64,000 nt of DNA from Deltaproteobacteria bacterium (GCA_016699445.1 CP064976.1:1922001-1986000); one strand, 5' to 3'. Numbered from the stretch's first letter, positions 37,648 through 48,663 are shown. The notes: generated by a model from the sequence alone, not told the origin. Made by a program: numbers and translations.

Positions 37648-38598
37648 CTACTTAATTTCATATTGGTTTCCATCACTTTCGATCAAAATACGACCTCTTA
37701 AATCAGTGCGAAAAACTTCAGAGCCAATAGCTTCAATACGGTTTAGTGTTGTCTCTGCAGGATGGTGATAGTCATTATTGAGTCCTACGGAAATAATGAC
37801 GGATTCAGGTTTGATTGTTTTTAGAAAAAAATCATTTGAGCTTGAGGCACTCCCATGATGACCAGCATGGAGAACATCAATATCTCCAATAATCTCTCCA
37901 ACATGACTCTCCAAGTCCTTGGTTTCAAATCCTCCTGGAGATCCTCCACCAGGGAGATCTCCAGCTGTAAAATATTTAAAATGACCATATTGAATCAGAA
38001 GTCCGATGGAAGCCTCATTTTCTTCATTAGGATTTAAGTGAATATGGGAATCATCTGAATAGTGTCCATTGACTACAATCACCTGAGCTGTAGCTCCATC
38101 TCCTAAATCCATTACAGTGCCAGGTGCTATGGTGCGACGAACAGGGTCTGTGATCTGGGTATAGTTTTGATAAGTAAAAGTATTTTTATCGGTTTCTTCA
38201 CCACGATCATAAAGTCCAAAAATGGGGTAGAGGTCATCGTAAGTGCCCAAGATTTCGTCATCTCCACTTAAAACTTCTCTAAGTCCTCCAATGTGATCAG
38301 CATCATAATGAGTCAAGACCATCCAATGAATAGTGTCGATATGGAGTGTATTTAAAAGAGGGATAATGGCACGATGTCCACTTTCAGCAGGTCCAGAATC
38401 TATTAAAAGAGTTCTTCCTAGAGGACCAACAATCAATGTTGCATCTCCTTGTCCAACATCGATCACATATATTTTTAAATCTTGAGCGATCTGTTCACTG
38501 ATTTCCGAATTATTTTCGGGTGGTGTTGGATGTTCAATCGGTAGGATTGGTGAGCATCCGAAAAAAGACATCATAATCAATATTAAAAAATAGCGCAT
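37648..38598 (-). CDS. ComEC-like metallo-beta-lactamase fold lipoprotein
   Basis: A 316-residue exported protein. The signal peptide ends in lipobox FFGC. The MBL domain has VIDVGQGDATLI, LIDSGPA, the zinc motif THYDADHIGG, and HAGHHGSASSSNDFFL. It corresponds to the C-terminal domain of ComEC/Rec2, but with no channel part and a lipid anchor, so it is probably an outer-facing phosphodiesterase or nuclease. I chose the ATG at 38598 (MRYFLILIMMSFFGC). It is divergent from the 38764 gene. Confidence 0.82.
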   Translation of the reverse strand: MRYFLILIMMSFFGCSPILPIEHPTPPENNSEISEQIAQDLKIYVIDVGQGDATLIVGPLGRTLLIDSGPAESGHRAIIPLLNTLHIDTIHWMVLTHYDADHIGGLREVLSGDDEILGTYDDLYPIFGLYDRGEETDKNTFTYQNYTQITDPVRRTIAPGTVMDLGDGATAQVIVVNGHYSDDSHIHLNPNEENEASIGLLIQYGHFKYFTAGDLPGGGSPGGFETKDLESHVGEIIGDIDVLHAGHHGSASSSNDFFLKTIKPESVIISVGLNNDYHHPAETTLNRIEAIGSEVFRTDLRGRILIESDGNQYEIK

Positions 38599-38763
38599 GG
38601 CAGTCATTGCAAACAGCGGTGCCAAAAAAAAGTGACTTATTTGAAATAAATCGTCTTCTTTTTGGACTCTCGAGTTTGAAAATAAAACTTTTATACGAGT
38701 TTTTGTATGGAAAATGCTGGCACCAGCATTGCTCTTAGTCTCGCAAGAAATTGGGAGAGATGT

Positions 38764-39369
38764 ATGAAACAAAAATTCATTTTTATTTTTCTAGTGGTGT
38801 TATTTGCAAAAAATCTTTTTTCACCCAAAGATCTTTTTTCAAAAGAACCCACGATTCAACAAGTGCAAGCAGAAGCTATCCGTTATTTGGGAATGGATAC
38901 TCAAGACATGGATAGTTGGAAAAGTCGCTCGCGATGGTCAGCGGCTTTGCCCAGGCTACAAGCGAGTTTTCAAAGAGATCTTAAAGATCTGATCTCTCTC
39001 TCGAGTCGAGATTCTGTTTCTGTCAGTGGTGGTGATGTCACTGTGGGGCCCACTCAAAATAATTTTGATCAAAATTTTAATCAGGGAACTGCCATCGATA
39101 TTAAAGCTGTCTGGTATTTAAATGAGCTTGTTTTTAATAAAGATTCGTTGGCTGTGAGTAGTGAGAAACGCGACTGGATGCGAGAGCGCAATCGTGTGCT
39201 TCAAGATGTTTCGGAAGCTTTCTTTACCCACAAAAGACTAGTGAAAGAATTAAAATCAAAATCCGATCCTCTTGAAATTCGTGAAAAGAAAAAGTTTATG
39301 TTGGATCAGGTCAATGGCACTCTGGATGCGCTGACAGGTGGATGGTTTTCAAAGGAGAGTGCCTTGTGA
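38764..39369 (+). CDS. Exported hypothetical protein
   Basis: A 201-residue protein with an N-terminal hydrophobic segment (MKQKFIFIFLVVLFA) that is probably a signal peptide. A charged, helical body includes LPRLQASFQRDLKDLISL, a GTAIDIKAVWYLNELVFN strand and a long C-terminal helix. It weakly resembles an isolated TolC-like hairpin or channel helix, but the call is not secure. The start at 38764 has GGGAGAG 6 bp upstream. It overlaps the lipoprotein gene that follows (GTGA). Confidence 0.6.
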   Translation: MKQKFIFIFLVVLFAKNLFSPKDLFSKEPTIQQVQAEAIRYLGMDTQDMDSWKSRSRWSAALPRLQASFQRDLKDLISLSSRDSVSVSGGDVTVGPTQNNFDQNFNQGTAIDIKAVWYLNELVFNKDSLAVSSEKRDWMRERNRVLQDVSEAFFTHKRLVKELKSKSDPLEIREKKKFMLDQVNGTLDALTGGWFSKESAL

Positions 39370-40577
39370 AAAAGCTCTCCTTTATTATTCTGATTCTTTT
39401 ATCAGCCTGCGTTCAAGTGCCTGTGCGTCCTGATCCTTTGGCTTCAAAAAAGCTCGAGATTGAAGCTGTTGTTCCACAATCTTCAGATGTGATTTCTCAA
39501 ACATCACGGATGGCACTTTTGTTTTCACAGCCCATCGATCGTTCTACGGTAACCGATCAGTCCGTGCTGTTGATTCATGGAGAGGTGGCCACTCAAACCG
39601 ATTATGATATTTCCACTCTGTATTCTTCGATTGCTCGCCAAAGACTAGAACAAATCCCCCTTCAATTTTCTTTTTCAAAAAATGGAAAGCTTCTTTTGAT
39701 CCAGCCTTCCGATGCTTTAGCCGAAGGAGAGACGTATACTTTTTTGGTGACGTCACAAGTGCTCTCTCAAGAGAGATTACCTCTTGAGCAAGACATAGCC
39801 AGACTGCCGCTTAAAGTTTCTTATCAAGTCTCTTCGACGGGGAGATCTGTATCCACCAATTCTACTCCAGAACTAAATGAAGAAGTGATTCATCAACTGA
39901 TTTCAACCAACGAAATTGATTCTCCTCCGCCTGTGGCGGATCCAACAGCCCCCACCACACCTGAAGTGTTGCCCGAAACTCCCGGAGACTCGTCTTCGGG
40001 AATTTCGCCCCCTCCACAACCGCAACCTTCAGGTGTGGATTCTTCCCCATCGCCATCATCTCCACCAGCTGAGGTTGTTATTAATGAGATATTCTATGAC
40101 GCAGTTGGGAGTGATACGGATGGTGTTGTGTTTGTGGAACTCTTTGGAGACGCCAATACATCGCTGAATCATTTTAAAATCAATTTTGTGAATGGGAGTG
40201 ATGGGAATGTTTATGATAGCATCACGCTTCCCGAGACGGCTCGTCTCAATGCTCAGGGCTTTTATGTCATCGCCGATGCTCGAACAGGCTCGCCCACATT
40301 GACTCAAGTCGCCCATGCGGATCTGGTGGATAGTTTCGATCCTCAAAATGGTCCCGATGCCATTCAACTTCTGGATGCAAGTGACCGTTTATTAGATGCC
40401 GTGGGCTATGGGGAAGGGATTGTCTCTCAAGCCGCCAATCACTTGCCGACATTTGAAAGTGTCGCAGCACCCGATGTTGTCAATGGCCATAGTCTCGAAA
40501 GAGTGTCTCCGGGTCAGGATACAGGAAATAATTCTTTAGATTTCATCGATCGACCTCAACCGACTCCGGGTGAATGA
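39366..40577 (+). CDS. Lipoprotein with Big_5-like and lamin-tail domains
   Basis: A 403-residue surface lipoprotein. The GTG start overlaps the preceding stop (GTGA) and gives a lipobox LLSAC. Residues 25-165 look like a Big_5/SbsA Ig-like domain (SRMALLFSQPIDRSTVT, LLIQPSDALAEGETYTFLV). A proline/serine-rich spacer follows (about 185-240). The C-terminal 150 residues form a lamin-tail domain (VVINEIFYDAVGSDTDGVVF, FKINFVNG, FYVIADA, AIQLLDASDRLLDAVGYG). It is probably an outer-surface adhesin or anchor. Confidence 0.82.
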   Translation: MKKLSFIILILLSACVQVPVRPDPLASKKLEIEAVVPQSSDVISQTSRMALLFSQPIDRSTVTDQSVLLIHGEVATQTDYDISTLYSSIARQRLEQIPLQFSFSKNGKLLLIQPSDALAEGETYTFLVTSQVLSQERLPLEQDIARLPLKVSYQVSSTGRSVSTNSTPELNEEVIHQLISTNEIDSPPPVADPTAPTTPEVLPETPGDSSSGISPPPQPQPSGVDSSPSPSSPPAEVVINEIFYDAVGSDTDGVVFVELFGDANTSLNHFKINFVNGSDGNVYDSITLPETARLNAQGFYVIADARTGSPTLTQVAHADLVDSFDPQNGPDAIQLLDASDRLLDAVGYGEGIVSQAANHLPTFESVAAPDVVNGHSLERVSPGQDTGNNSLDFIDRPQPTPGE

Positions 40578-40617
40578 TATATTATAAATATTGTTTTAAT
40601 ACTAAAAATATACTAAT

Positions 40618-40920
40618 ATGAATAAATATCAGTTTGATTGGGATCCTGAAAAGAATCTGGAAAATATCAAGAAGCATGGGATCTCTTTTGAGAGTTCCAT
40701 AGATATTTGGAGAAATAATACTATTGAAATAGAGGGCGTAGCCTACTTTAAAGGCGAAGAACGAAAGGGTTGTGTAGGTCTTATTGATGGAAAAGTTTAT
40801 TTGGCCATTTGGACTTTTAGGGAAGGAAAAATCAGGATTATTTCAGTAAGGAGGGCTCGAAAAAATGAAGAAAAAAGGTATTATCAAAAAGAACTTCAAG
40901 AGTGTTCAGGAAATGGATGA
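40618..40920 (+). CDS. brnT: BrnT-family toxin
   Basis: A 100-residue BrnT-type ribonuclease toxin: YQFDWDPEKNLENIKKHGISFE, a central hydrophobic hairpin and [17 protein letters not shown]. The gene overlaps the antitoxin-like gene by 56 bp, the usual BrnT/BrnA order with the toxin first. The upstream AT-rich sequence has a TATACT element (40607) that may be the -10. BrnT cleaves RNA in its known relatives; here function is inferred from family. Confidence 0.85.
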   Translation: MNKYQFDWDPEKNLENIKKHGISFESSIDIWRNNTIEIEGVAYFKGEERKGCVGLIDGKVYLAIWTFREGKIRIISVRRARKNEEKRYYQKELQECSGNG

Positions 40921-41134
40921 GCATCTTGAAAATATGGATTGGTCGCAGCTAATCAAAAAACATGGGGTGCTCAAGTCAGCTAAATATAAGAAAATTAACT
41001 TAGATCTTCCTCCTCACATGATCGATCAGATTGATTTGCTGGCTGCCAAAATTGGTATTTCGAGACAGCCATTAATAAAAGTCTGGATTCATGAGCGTTT
41101 GAAGGAAGAGTTGTTAGACGAAAAAAGTGATTAA
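40865..41134 (+). CDS. brnA: BrnA-like antitoxin
   Basis: An 89-residue protein with a ribbon-helix-helix-like C-terminus ([37 protein letters not shown]), as in CopG/BrnA antitoxins. The N-terminal 35 residues likely bind the toxin. It overlaps the brnT gene by 56 bp, which allows translational coupling. It would repress the operon and neutralise BrnT. Confidence 0.8.
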   Translation: MKKKGIIKKNFKSVQEMDEHLENMDWSQLIKKHGVLKSAKYKKINLDLPPHMIDQIDLLAAKIGISRQPLIKVWIHERLKEELLDEKSD

Positions 41135-41204
41135 AGCGGAGAGTGCTGTCTTGACTTTTCACCTTAATCCTCACAAATCACAGCCTCAAAACGAGGAGAT
41201 AATT

Positions 41205-41662
41205 ATGGCATCAGTGAATAAAGTTATTTTGGTAGGAAATTTGGGACAAGATCCGGAAGTGCGTTATTTGCCGAGTGGACAGGCTGTGGCGAGTTTTAGT
41301 GTGGCTACGACTGAAAAATGGACAGGCAAAGATGGTGTTCCTGGTGAAAAAACAGAATGGCATCGTATTTCCGTGTGGGGTAAGCAGGGTGAAAACTGCA
41401 AAGAGTGTTTGAAAAAAGTCGTCAGGTCTATCTCGAAGGTCGTCTGCAAACTCGTGAATGGGATGATAAAGAAGGAAATAAACGCAAAACGACAGAAGTG
41501 GTCGCAGATAAAGTCGTCTTTTTGGGTGGCGGCGGAGCTGGTGCGGGTGGAGGTGGATTTTCTCGTGGTGGTTCACAAGGTGGCCAACAATCGAGTAGCG
41601 GCGATGCCTTCCCCGAAGAACCTTCGATCTTGGGAAGTAATGACGACGATATCCCGTTTTAG
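41205..41662 (+). CDS. ssb: Single-stranded DNA-binding protein, one frameshift
   Basis: The N-terminal OB fold is clear: [43 protein letters not shown]. The frame is lost at the A6 run 41412-41417 ([10 protein letters not shown]). Adding one base restores [21 protein letters not shown], then a glycine-rich linker and the acidic tip DDDIPF, which recruits SSB partners. The total is 153 codons. The ATG at 41205 has GAGGAG upstream. As ssb is essential, sequence error is likelier than real loss. Confidence 0.92.
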
Positions 41663-44533
41663 TTAAGCAGCTTCTCTTAATCTCTGAAAATGCATAAATG
41701 GAGTTGCAGGTCTTGTATCGGCATTAGCCTTGTTTGTATCCAAGAATTTTGAGATCTGGTCGAAACGCTTTTGTATGCCTCGTAACGTTGCAGTAAGTTC
41801 TTCTTGAGTATTTACAACAAACAATCGACGCGCATAGATAACGAGCTCTATTAATGCTTGGAGTGCATAGCCTCTTGCCTGAGGTGTGGGTGTTTGATCT
41901 AAGGCTTTCTTAACTTTTTTAATAATTACTTTTAAGTCAGCGAGAAAAGGTTTCAATTCATTAAAGGTATCCATATTTAAAATGATTGGTTCAGCTGTTT
42001 GTAGATACTTTTCCCAATCACTGAGTATATTTGTGAGATATCTATTTTGAATGACAGCGGTCGGTGAATGAAGTTTTTGACTCATTTCAAAGACAAGTTC
42101 TGTCATGGGTGGCATGATGATATTGGCAAGTAGGCTGCGGTCAGCAAGAGGAGCTGTTGCTGTAGAAATATCCTTAGGTGCTGGGGGAATAGAGCTTAAC
42201 TTATCACTAATTTCCAAAGTTTGTCTGAGGACTGCGGATGGAGGTACGATGTCAATACGATTGGATAAGGCCATAATCTCAATTAATTCTTGCATGACAT
42301 TAGCATAGTACTGATGATCAGCTTTTGCTGCTGACTTAATACGATCGCGTATTGAAAAGAGATTCTTTCTAAAACCATCGATAATCTGCGATCCTAGTCG
42401 TGCTCTTTCATAAAGAGGTGAACCTGCTACTCCGTGTAGATGATTGACTAAATGAGCTTCTGATTTATCGAGGGCGCCTGAAATACGTTCGATGAAATCT
42501 GTGACTATTTTCTGAGAGGATTCTATCGCTTTATCTTGCAAGCTTTCCACAGGGAGCAAGGCTCGAGCCATGTCCTTTGAAATATCCAAAAGTGTTGTCC
42601 GGGCATCATCTCCCAAGAAAGACTCATGATGAATTCGTTGTACAAAATTAGAGGCTTCTTTAATTCCATCGGGAAGATCTTTGAAACGCTTCTTATAGCG
42701 CTTACGCAAATTTTCAGCGATGGATACACCTTCTGCTGTCAGTTTGTCAGGAATGAGTGAAAAGAAAAAGAAACCTCCATTTTTTGGGAGGGTGATGGCT
42801 GCAATATTTGGGATAGTGCCTGCAGATTTTAATTGCTGACATAATTCTTCTGCACGGGTTTTTTTGATTGAAAAATTACGGCTTAGAGCCGCCTCATCGG
42901 CAGCCCAAGTAAAACCATATTGAATATTACGAACGGTAAACGCAGCACCCACATTAAACTTAAATTTAACAATTCCTTCTTCACGTTTTTCCTTCGTAAG
43001 TTCTGGTGAGAAGACATCGTGAGTGAGCTTGTAGACTCGATTAAAATCAGTAACAGACCAGCTACCATACATATCGTTTCTGACTTCATCCAATATTAGC
43101 TGTTTGGCATTTTTGATTCCAAGGTCAAGATTGATGGCTTGATAAATTTCTCTTTCAGCGATCTTTTCTATTTTTTTATAAAACTCCTCTAAATATCTTT
43201 TTCTTTCCTCTTCTTGAGCAGCTTGTTCAATAATACCTCGATTAATGAGCTGAGTACTGTACATGGGGTGACTGGCATCTTCCACACATCTTACTGTTTC
43301 GTTAAAAAGTTCACGTCCAAGTTTGAGTCCCATAAGGTTTTTATAGATAGAAGCCAGTTCGTTGGCTTTGATGGCTACAGGATCGGTTAATAGAACGATC
43401 CTCATAGGAGGAATCATCTTTTTATTTTCGACAACGGTATATTCCACTCCATTTCGTGTTTCAGTTATTACAGTTGCGTGATCATCAACCCCGACACGAC
43501 ACCATCTCTTGGCAAGTTTTAAAGACTCTTTATAATCAGGACAGGCTAAAACTAGATTCAGCGGGTCACCTCTCCACGCTCCTGATTTTTTATATTCTTG
43601 CATTTGCTGCATCAGAACAGCGACGGGAATGTATCCCAACACATCAATCACAGAGACTTTTTTAGCTCCGGGCTGATCTGGGACTGCCTGAAGTGTTTTT
43701 TCAATATATTCCAAGGCAGTCATACCGGAGGCATTGAGTCCTTTGACAGCGGATACCAAACGAGTTGTGTCTGTTGATGGAGAGGCTGATTTGATAGCGA
43801 GAGCCATTTCTATCGGTAAACAATTCTCCAAGCCTTGTGCGACAGGAGCCAGAATAACATCACCAGCATGTTGCGCAAAATGGTTACGATGCCGTGAGGG
43901 AATAGCTACTGGATGGTATCTATCATCATGAGGAAAATTTACATTAATCCCTTTCTCTTTTAACCCCGGGATTTTACCTGCCATTAAATCTTCTCTTCCT
44001 TGTGCAGTATCCCCAAATTCAGGATTTGAAAATGCGGCCGTAGATTGACCTACTTGATCTGGTGAAAAAGTGTCCTGATCGCCGTTTTGACAAAATAGAT
44101 TGAGAGCCGCCCCCAACACTCCTGCAGGATAAAGTAAAGTACCACCTTTGGCCAAAGCCGCTTCAGCTTTATGTTGTCTTTTTGGATCTGTATAAAGTTG
44201 AGGGATTTGAAGCGCTGGAGAGGCTTCAACAGTCCGTGCCCAAACTGTATCAGTCATCAACTGGGCTCCATCTAAGAGGGTTGAAATTTGCATACCCAAA
44301 TACATCTTGGCGTCTTGGTCTGAGAGGAGTTGTTCAGCTTGAATAATAGGAGAATTTTCCGCAAATCTTCTGGCATCTTCGGGTCGTAATGCAGACAGGC
44401 AGGAATTTAAAAAATATGTCGCTTGAAAGTAATCTGGTGAAGTTTCTTCTTTTAAAGTGGTTACTGTCCAGTTTAACGCCGTTGTGAGAAGAGAAAGTCG
44501 TGTGACATTAGTTCCAAAAACAGGTGCAGACAT
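41663..44533 (-). CDS. Large hypothetical protein (956 aa)
   Basis: A 956-residue protein with no domain I can recognise. It has no signal peptide, lipobox or clear membrane segment, so it should be cytoplasmic or leaderless-secreted. Residues 100-230 contain a Gly/Ala-rich stretch ([18 protein letters not shown]), 430-560 is lysine/glutamate-rich helix, and 600-950 is mainly amphipathic helices. AAAGGAG lies 6 bp before the ATG. It ends just after ssb on the opposite strand and is divergent from trxB with 89 bp between. It belongs to the accessory block of lineage-specific proteins up to 52.9 kb. No frame damage over nearly 2.9 kb. Confidence 0.75.
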   Translation of the reverse strand: MSAPVFGTNVTRLSLLTTALNWTVTTLKEETSPDYFQATYFLNSCLSALRPEDARRFAENSPIIQAEQLLSDQDAKMYLGMQISTLLDGAQLMTDTVWARTVEASPALQIPQLYTDPKRQHKAEAALAKGGTLLYPAGVLGAALNLFCQNGDQDTFSPDQVGQSTAAFSNPEFGDTAQGREDLMAGKIPGLKEKGINVNFPHDDRYHPVAIPSRHRNHFAQHAGDVILAPVAQGLENCLPIEMALAIKSASPSTDTTRLVSAVKGLNASGMTALEYIEKTLQAVPDQPGAKKVSVIDVLGYIPVAVLMQQMQEYKKSGAWRGDPLNLVLACPDYKESLKLAKRWCRVGVDDHATVITETRNGVEYTVVENKKMIPPMRIVLLTDPVAIKANELASIYKNLMGLKLGRELFNETVRCVEDASHPMYSTQLINRGIIEQAAQEEERKRYLEEFYKKIEKIAEREIYQAINLDLGIKNAKQLILDEVRNDMYGSWSVTDFNRVYKLTHDVFSPELTKEKREEGIVKFKFNVGAAFTVRNIQYGFTWAADEAALSRNFSIKKTRAEELCQQLKSAGTIPNIAAITLPKNGGFFFFSLIPDKLTAEGVSIAENLRKRYKKRFKDLPDGIKEASNFVQRIHHESFLGDDARTTLLDISKDMARALLPVESLQDKAIESSQKIVTDFIERISGALDKSEAHLVNHLHGVAGSPLYERARLGSQIIDGFRKNLFSIRDRIKSAAKADHQYYANVMQELIEIMALSNRIDIVPPSAVLRQTLEISDKLSSIPPAPKDISTATAPLADRSLLANIIMPPMTELVFEMSQKLHSPTAVIQNRYLTNILSDWEKYLQTAEPIILNMDTFNELKPFLADLKVIIKKVKKALDQTPTPQARGYALQALIELVIYARRLFVVNTQEELTATLRGIQKRFDQISKFLDTNKANADTRPATPFMHFQRLREAA

Positions 44534-44622
44534 GAAAACTCCTTTTTTGGGTTATCTGATACAATTTAAAAAAAGTTGCGGGAAATAAGTAGCATCACTA
44601 CAGAATTTTTTAAGGAGAAACT

Positions 44623-45552
44623 ATGGAAAACATTATCATCATCGGCGGTGGACCTTCGGGGCTTACGGCAGCGATTTATACGTCACGGGCGGATTTGAAA
44701 CCCCTCATGATTGAAGGGTATCAGGCGGGTGGGCAGCTGATGTTGACCACTGAAGTTGAGAATTTTCCCGGATATCCAGAAGGTGTGATGGGTCCTGATA
44801 TGATGAATGATCTCCGCAAGCAGGCCGAGCGCTTCGGGACTCGATTTTTGACCAAAGATGTCACGAAAGTCGATTTTTCCAAAAGACCTTTTGTAGTGCA
44901 GGTAGGTGATGAGAACGGTGAAAGATTTGAGGCGAAGGCTGTGATTATTTCGACTGGAGCTTCGGCACGCTTGATTGGATTGCCTAATGAAAAAAGATTG
45001 ATGGGAAAAGGTGTGACGACATGTGCCACGTGTGACGGTGCTTTTTTTCGCAACATGGAAGTCTCTCTTGTGGGTGGTGGTGATAGTGCTTTGGAAGAAG
45101 CTAATTTCCTCACACGTTTTTGTTCCAAAGTGACGATCATTCACCGTCGTGATCAATTGAGAGCTTCAAAAATTATGCAAGACCGCGCTTTGAAAAATCC
45201 AAAAATCAGTTTCATTTGGGATACCGTTGTTGAAGATGTGTTGGGTGAAAAAGAAGTACAGGCGTTGAAACTCAAAAACCTTAAGACAGGTGAGACTTCT
45301 GAATTTAAAACAGCGGGTTTGTTTGTCGCTATTGGTCACGAGCCTAATACACAACTCTTCAAAGGTGTGATTGATATGGATGAGAATGGCTATATCAAGA
45401 CACGGGATGGAATGAAGACCAATATCGCGGGAGTTTTCGCCTGCGGCGATGTCCAAGATCATGTCTACCGCCAAGCGATCACAGCAGCAGGGAGTGGGTG
45501 TCAGGCGGCTATTGATGCAGAACGCTATTTAGAATCTGCAGGCCATTCTTAG
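44623..45552 (+). CDS. trxB: Thioredoxin reductase
   Basis: A 309-residue flavoenzyme that reduces thioredoxin with NADPH. It has the FAD motif IIGGGPSGLTAA, the redox pair Cys134-Cys137 (TTCATCDGAFF), the NADPH motif VGGGDSALEEA with HRRD following, and the C-terminal FAD motif GVFACGDVQDHVYRQAITAAGSG. AAGGAG lies 7 bp before the ATG. Monocistronic, followed without gap by a convergent small gene. Confidence 0.95.
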   Translation: MENIIIIGGGPSGLTAAIYTSRADLKPLMIEGYQAGGQLMLTTEVENFPGYPEGVMGPDMMNDLRKQAERFGTRFLTKDVTKVDFSKRPFVVQVGDENGERFEAKAVIISTGASARLIGLPNEKRLMGKGVTTCATCDGAFFRNMEVSLVGGGDSALEEANFLTRFCSKVTIIHRRDQLRASKIMQDRALKNPKISFIWDTVVEDVLGEKEVQALKLKNLKTGETSEFKTAGLFVAIGHEPNTQLFKGVIDMDENGYIKTRDGMKTNIAGVFACGDVQDHVYRQAITAAGSGCQAAIDAERYLESAGHS

Positions 45553-45553
45553 A

Positions 45554-45865
45554 TCAAAGGATCACAACATCAGAGATATCTCTGACGTGCTCTATGCCTA
45601 AAAAAGTTTCCAGAGATTGCCTAACGGCGTGCTGTTGGTGGGGAGAGCAGGTGATTTCAACACAACCCAAAGTAGGAAAAGGTGTTATATTCTTAGCACC
45701 CGGTATCCGATCTTTTAATATTTGAAATAATTTTTCTGCCATAGAGGCACAACTCACATCGCTATCAGATCCCATAGGTAAGCCAGCTTTGTATGTTGGT
45801 GGTAGCGAAACATTAAAGCGTACTTGGTTAGGGTTGATTTGAAAGCCTACAGACATTCCATCCAT
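45554..45865 (-). CDS. Hypothetical protein (103 aa)
   Basis: A 103-residue protein. The ATG at 45865 (MDGMSVGFQINP) is preceded by AAGGAG 7 bp upstream, so I prefer it over the frame's earlier start. An alternating strand/helix pattern (VRFNVSLPPTY, a helix MAEKLFQILKD, VEITCSPHQQHAVRQSLETFL) suggests a small alpha/beta fold, perhaps ferredoxin-like. No family recognised. Confidence 0.6.
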   Translation of the reverse strand: MDGMSVGFQINPNQVRFNVSLPPTYKAGLPMGSDSDVSCASMAEKLFQILKDRIPGAKNITPFPTLGCVEITCSPHQQHAVRQSLETFLGIEHVRDISDVVIL

Positions 45866-47545
45866 AAATATTCTCCTTGTTAATCCCTTGTATTTTGCAA
45901 GCAACGCGCCAATGCTTTAAAAAAAATAAATCTTTAATATTTAAAGAGTTTTTTAAATTATATTTTAAATAAACCTGCTTTGGAAATAAGCAGTGCTCTT
46001 TTTTTAAACATTTATAGACTTTCAAAATTGCTTTGAGGGTTTAAGCTTTTCTTCTTTGCCGTTGCCAATAGTCATAAGGACCTGCTTTTTCCAGGTTGAA
46101 AAGTGCATATTCCTCACCTGAAGGTCCGTCATAGACAATTCCCTCAAATCCTTCAGATCTCATAAATTCTGAAAATAAACCCACCCACAGAGGGCTTAAG
46201 CCATTATGACTACGTAAGATGTCTTGAAGAGAGGTTAATTCATACAATTTTATGTTTTTAAGATATTCTCTATAATGATTCACTGCTCTTGAGTGAAATG
46301 GTTGTTCTATAAGTTGAGATGAATGTTGGTTGAAAAAGATCTCCCATCGCTCAACGACGTCCAATGGCAGTCCTGGATTTTGATGATTTTTGAGCCTCAG
46401 GTCTAAAAGTCGCGACCTTGAAAGGCGGTAAGGTTCATGAGTTTTTTTCCCAGGAGGAGGTGTAGAGCGTAGGTAAAGACCTTCTCCCAAAAAACCTTCT
46501 ACAATAGACTCTCCTTGCTTATCGAGTGTGTGAATGTCTGGTTGATAATTGATCTTTAGATTGACGTGTAGCCAAAGGGTTCCTGGAAGATTTTGAAAAT
46601 CTTCTGCTGTTAGCGAAGAAGGATCTAAATCGCCCATTTCTATAGAATCATAATCGGGTGGTATTTTGGGCACAGCTCCTCTTGAAATCACTTCTTCTTG
46701 TCGTCTCATAAGGTATGGTTCTGTGGGATTTGTGGAGCTTTCATAAAAACCATACCGAGGGTCTTCTGGATCTTCAATGAAGCCAAGATATTGATTGCCT
46801 TTTATGAGTTCACAAAAAGTATCGAAATTATTATTTTTGATAGCCTCAATAAAGTTAGTACTAAAACAAGCGGTATGAGGGCTCTTTATGCCTCGAAGAA
46901 TGGTAGATGTATATAAGATGTGTTTTTGGGGCGAAGAGGCATGTTCCAAGAGAATACGATCATAGAGAGCTTCGGTTAGGACAATGCCTTTTTGTTTTTC
47001 AAATACATCTTCATAACCTCTTGTCAGTGGATGATGTGTTTGGCGGAAAGGTTTGCAATAGAGTGTGGTCGGATCGCATTTTTGAAAAACTTTCTGCAAT
47101 AATTCAAAAAGACATCTTAACTCGAGATCATTTCGACAAGAATTAAGAAAATCCATTAAAAGAAAGGTCAGCACCTCTGAGCTGTTTTTATAATCACTTA
47201 GACCAAGATTGCCATGCTCGATAATTTTGAAGTGAGCCTCCTGTGAATTTACGATGACATTATGGCCTCGAAAAAAAAGGGTATCCTCTAATATTAAATG
47301 ACGCTCAGACAGATTCACGAGAAAATCAGCAACATGAGAAACATATTTTTGACGAAACTCAGAATTATTTAAAGACTCCTGAAGTGGCTTTAGCTCGAGA
47401 CCTTTTACGAATTCATTGATAGTCCAGTTTTCTATAAAACCTAAAACTCCTGGAAAATATTCTCTGAGTTCAGGACAGGATTGGGTGATCCGACCCCACT
47501 TTACCGGACAGTGAATAAGAGGTAACGAAGACTGAGGAGGTCAGA

Positions 47546-47857
47546 ATGTTAACCCGACGTCGATATACAAAAGAGTTCAAAACAGAAGCGAAAGGATTGG
47601 TATTAAAGCAAAAGATTCCAGTAGCGCAGGTGGCTAGTGATTTGGGGATTGGGAAAAGCACGTTGGATAAATGGGTCCGAGATGAGAGATTGCGTTTAGC
47701 CGATCCAAACGCCTTAAGTGAAACAGAATTAGAAGAGCTTTCCAGACTTCGAAAAGAGAATCGTATTCTCAAAATGGAAAGAGACCTTTTAAAAAAACGG
47801 CAGTTTACTTTGCCAAGGACACACAGACAGGTACCAATTCGTGAAAGACAATTCTAA
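47546..47857 (+). pseudogene. IS3 transposase OrfA (HTH), frame-damaged at end
   Basis: A helix-turn-helix protein binding the IS ends: RRRYTKEFKTEAKGLV, VAQVASDLGIGKSTLDKW, then a leucine-zipper LSRLRKENRILKMERDLLKK. At an A7 run (47791-47797) the frame changes. With one more A it would read KKTAVYFAKDTQTG and stop at a normal OrfA end, while the present frame runs on into QFTLPRTH. The A run could also be the programmed slippage site that makes the OrfAB fusion, so the missing base here is only one possible reading. Confidence 0.8.
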
Positions 47858-48663
47858 CAGTCATGCTGTCATGTTTTTATGTTCTTTAGCCCAAGTGAGT
47901 CGGTCAGGGTATTATGACTGGCTTGGTCGTTCTGAAAGCAACAGAAGCCGTGAGAATCGTTCTTTATTGGTCATGATTAAGTCATCCTATCATGAAAGTC
48001 GAGACTTACGGAGCGATACGCGTGCATCGTGACATTCACAACCAAGGGACTGAATGTGGCAAAACCGCGTGGCACGATTGATGAAAGTATCAGGCTTAAA
48101 GTCGATCCATAAGCTTAAATACAGACCTCAGACGACACAAAGCAAAGCCAATGACCTTGTGTCTCCCAATGTTATTTCTCAGGATTTTACAGCAAAACAG
48201 AGAATCAGAAATGGGGTTGTGACATCAGTTACATTGAGACAAAAGAAGGCTGGTTGTATTTGGCCATTGTGATGGATTTCTTTTCAAGGAAGATTGTTGG
48301 TTTTGATATAGGGTTTTCTTTGCAGGCTGATTTATGCTGTAGAGCACTGGAGAAAGCATTTTCTTTAAGATTACCTCCTAGAGAGCTCATTCATCATTCA
48401 GATCGTGGGACACAGTATGCTAGCTTCCCTTATAGGCAGCTTTTAAAAAGCATGCTGTGATCCAGAGTATGAGTCGTAAGGGTAATTGTTATGATAATGC
48501 GATGGTGGAAAGCTTTTTTCATACGTTGAAAGTAGAACTGGTTTATCGTCAGAAATATAGCACACGAGAAGAGGCTCGTAGAAGCATTGAACAATACATA
48601 ATGTCTTTCTATAACAACAAACGTTTGCATTCCTCACTGGGCTATGAGCCCCGTGGAGTTTGA
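47841..48663 (+). pseudogene. IS3 transposase OrfB (DDE), multiple frameshifts
   Basis: Fragments in different frames together give a whole DDE transposase: SLAQVSRSGYYDWLGRS; TYGAIRVHRDIHNQG; NRVARLMKVSGLKSIHKLKY; the first catalytic Asp in WGCDISYIETKEGW; IVMDFFSRKIVGF; the second Asp in HHSDRGTQYAS; and the Glu in [12 protein letters not shown]. Single-base losses near 48006, 48063, 48206 and 48448 account for all breaks. As written the enzyme would be dead, but the same type of loss occurs in essential genes here, so the IS may be active in the real genome. Confidence 0.85.

Noticed and set aside
45972..45999. Terminator-like hairpin after the kinase/ADP-ribosyltransferase-like gene
   Set aside because: The six-pair CTGCTT/AAGCAG stem is A/T-flanked and without a clear T run; chance is likely in this AT-rich gap.
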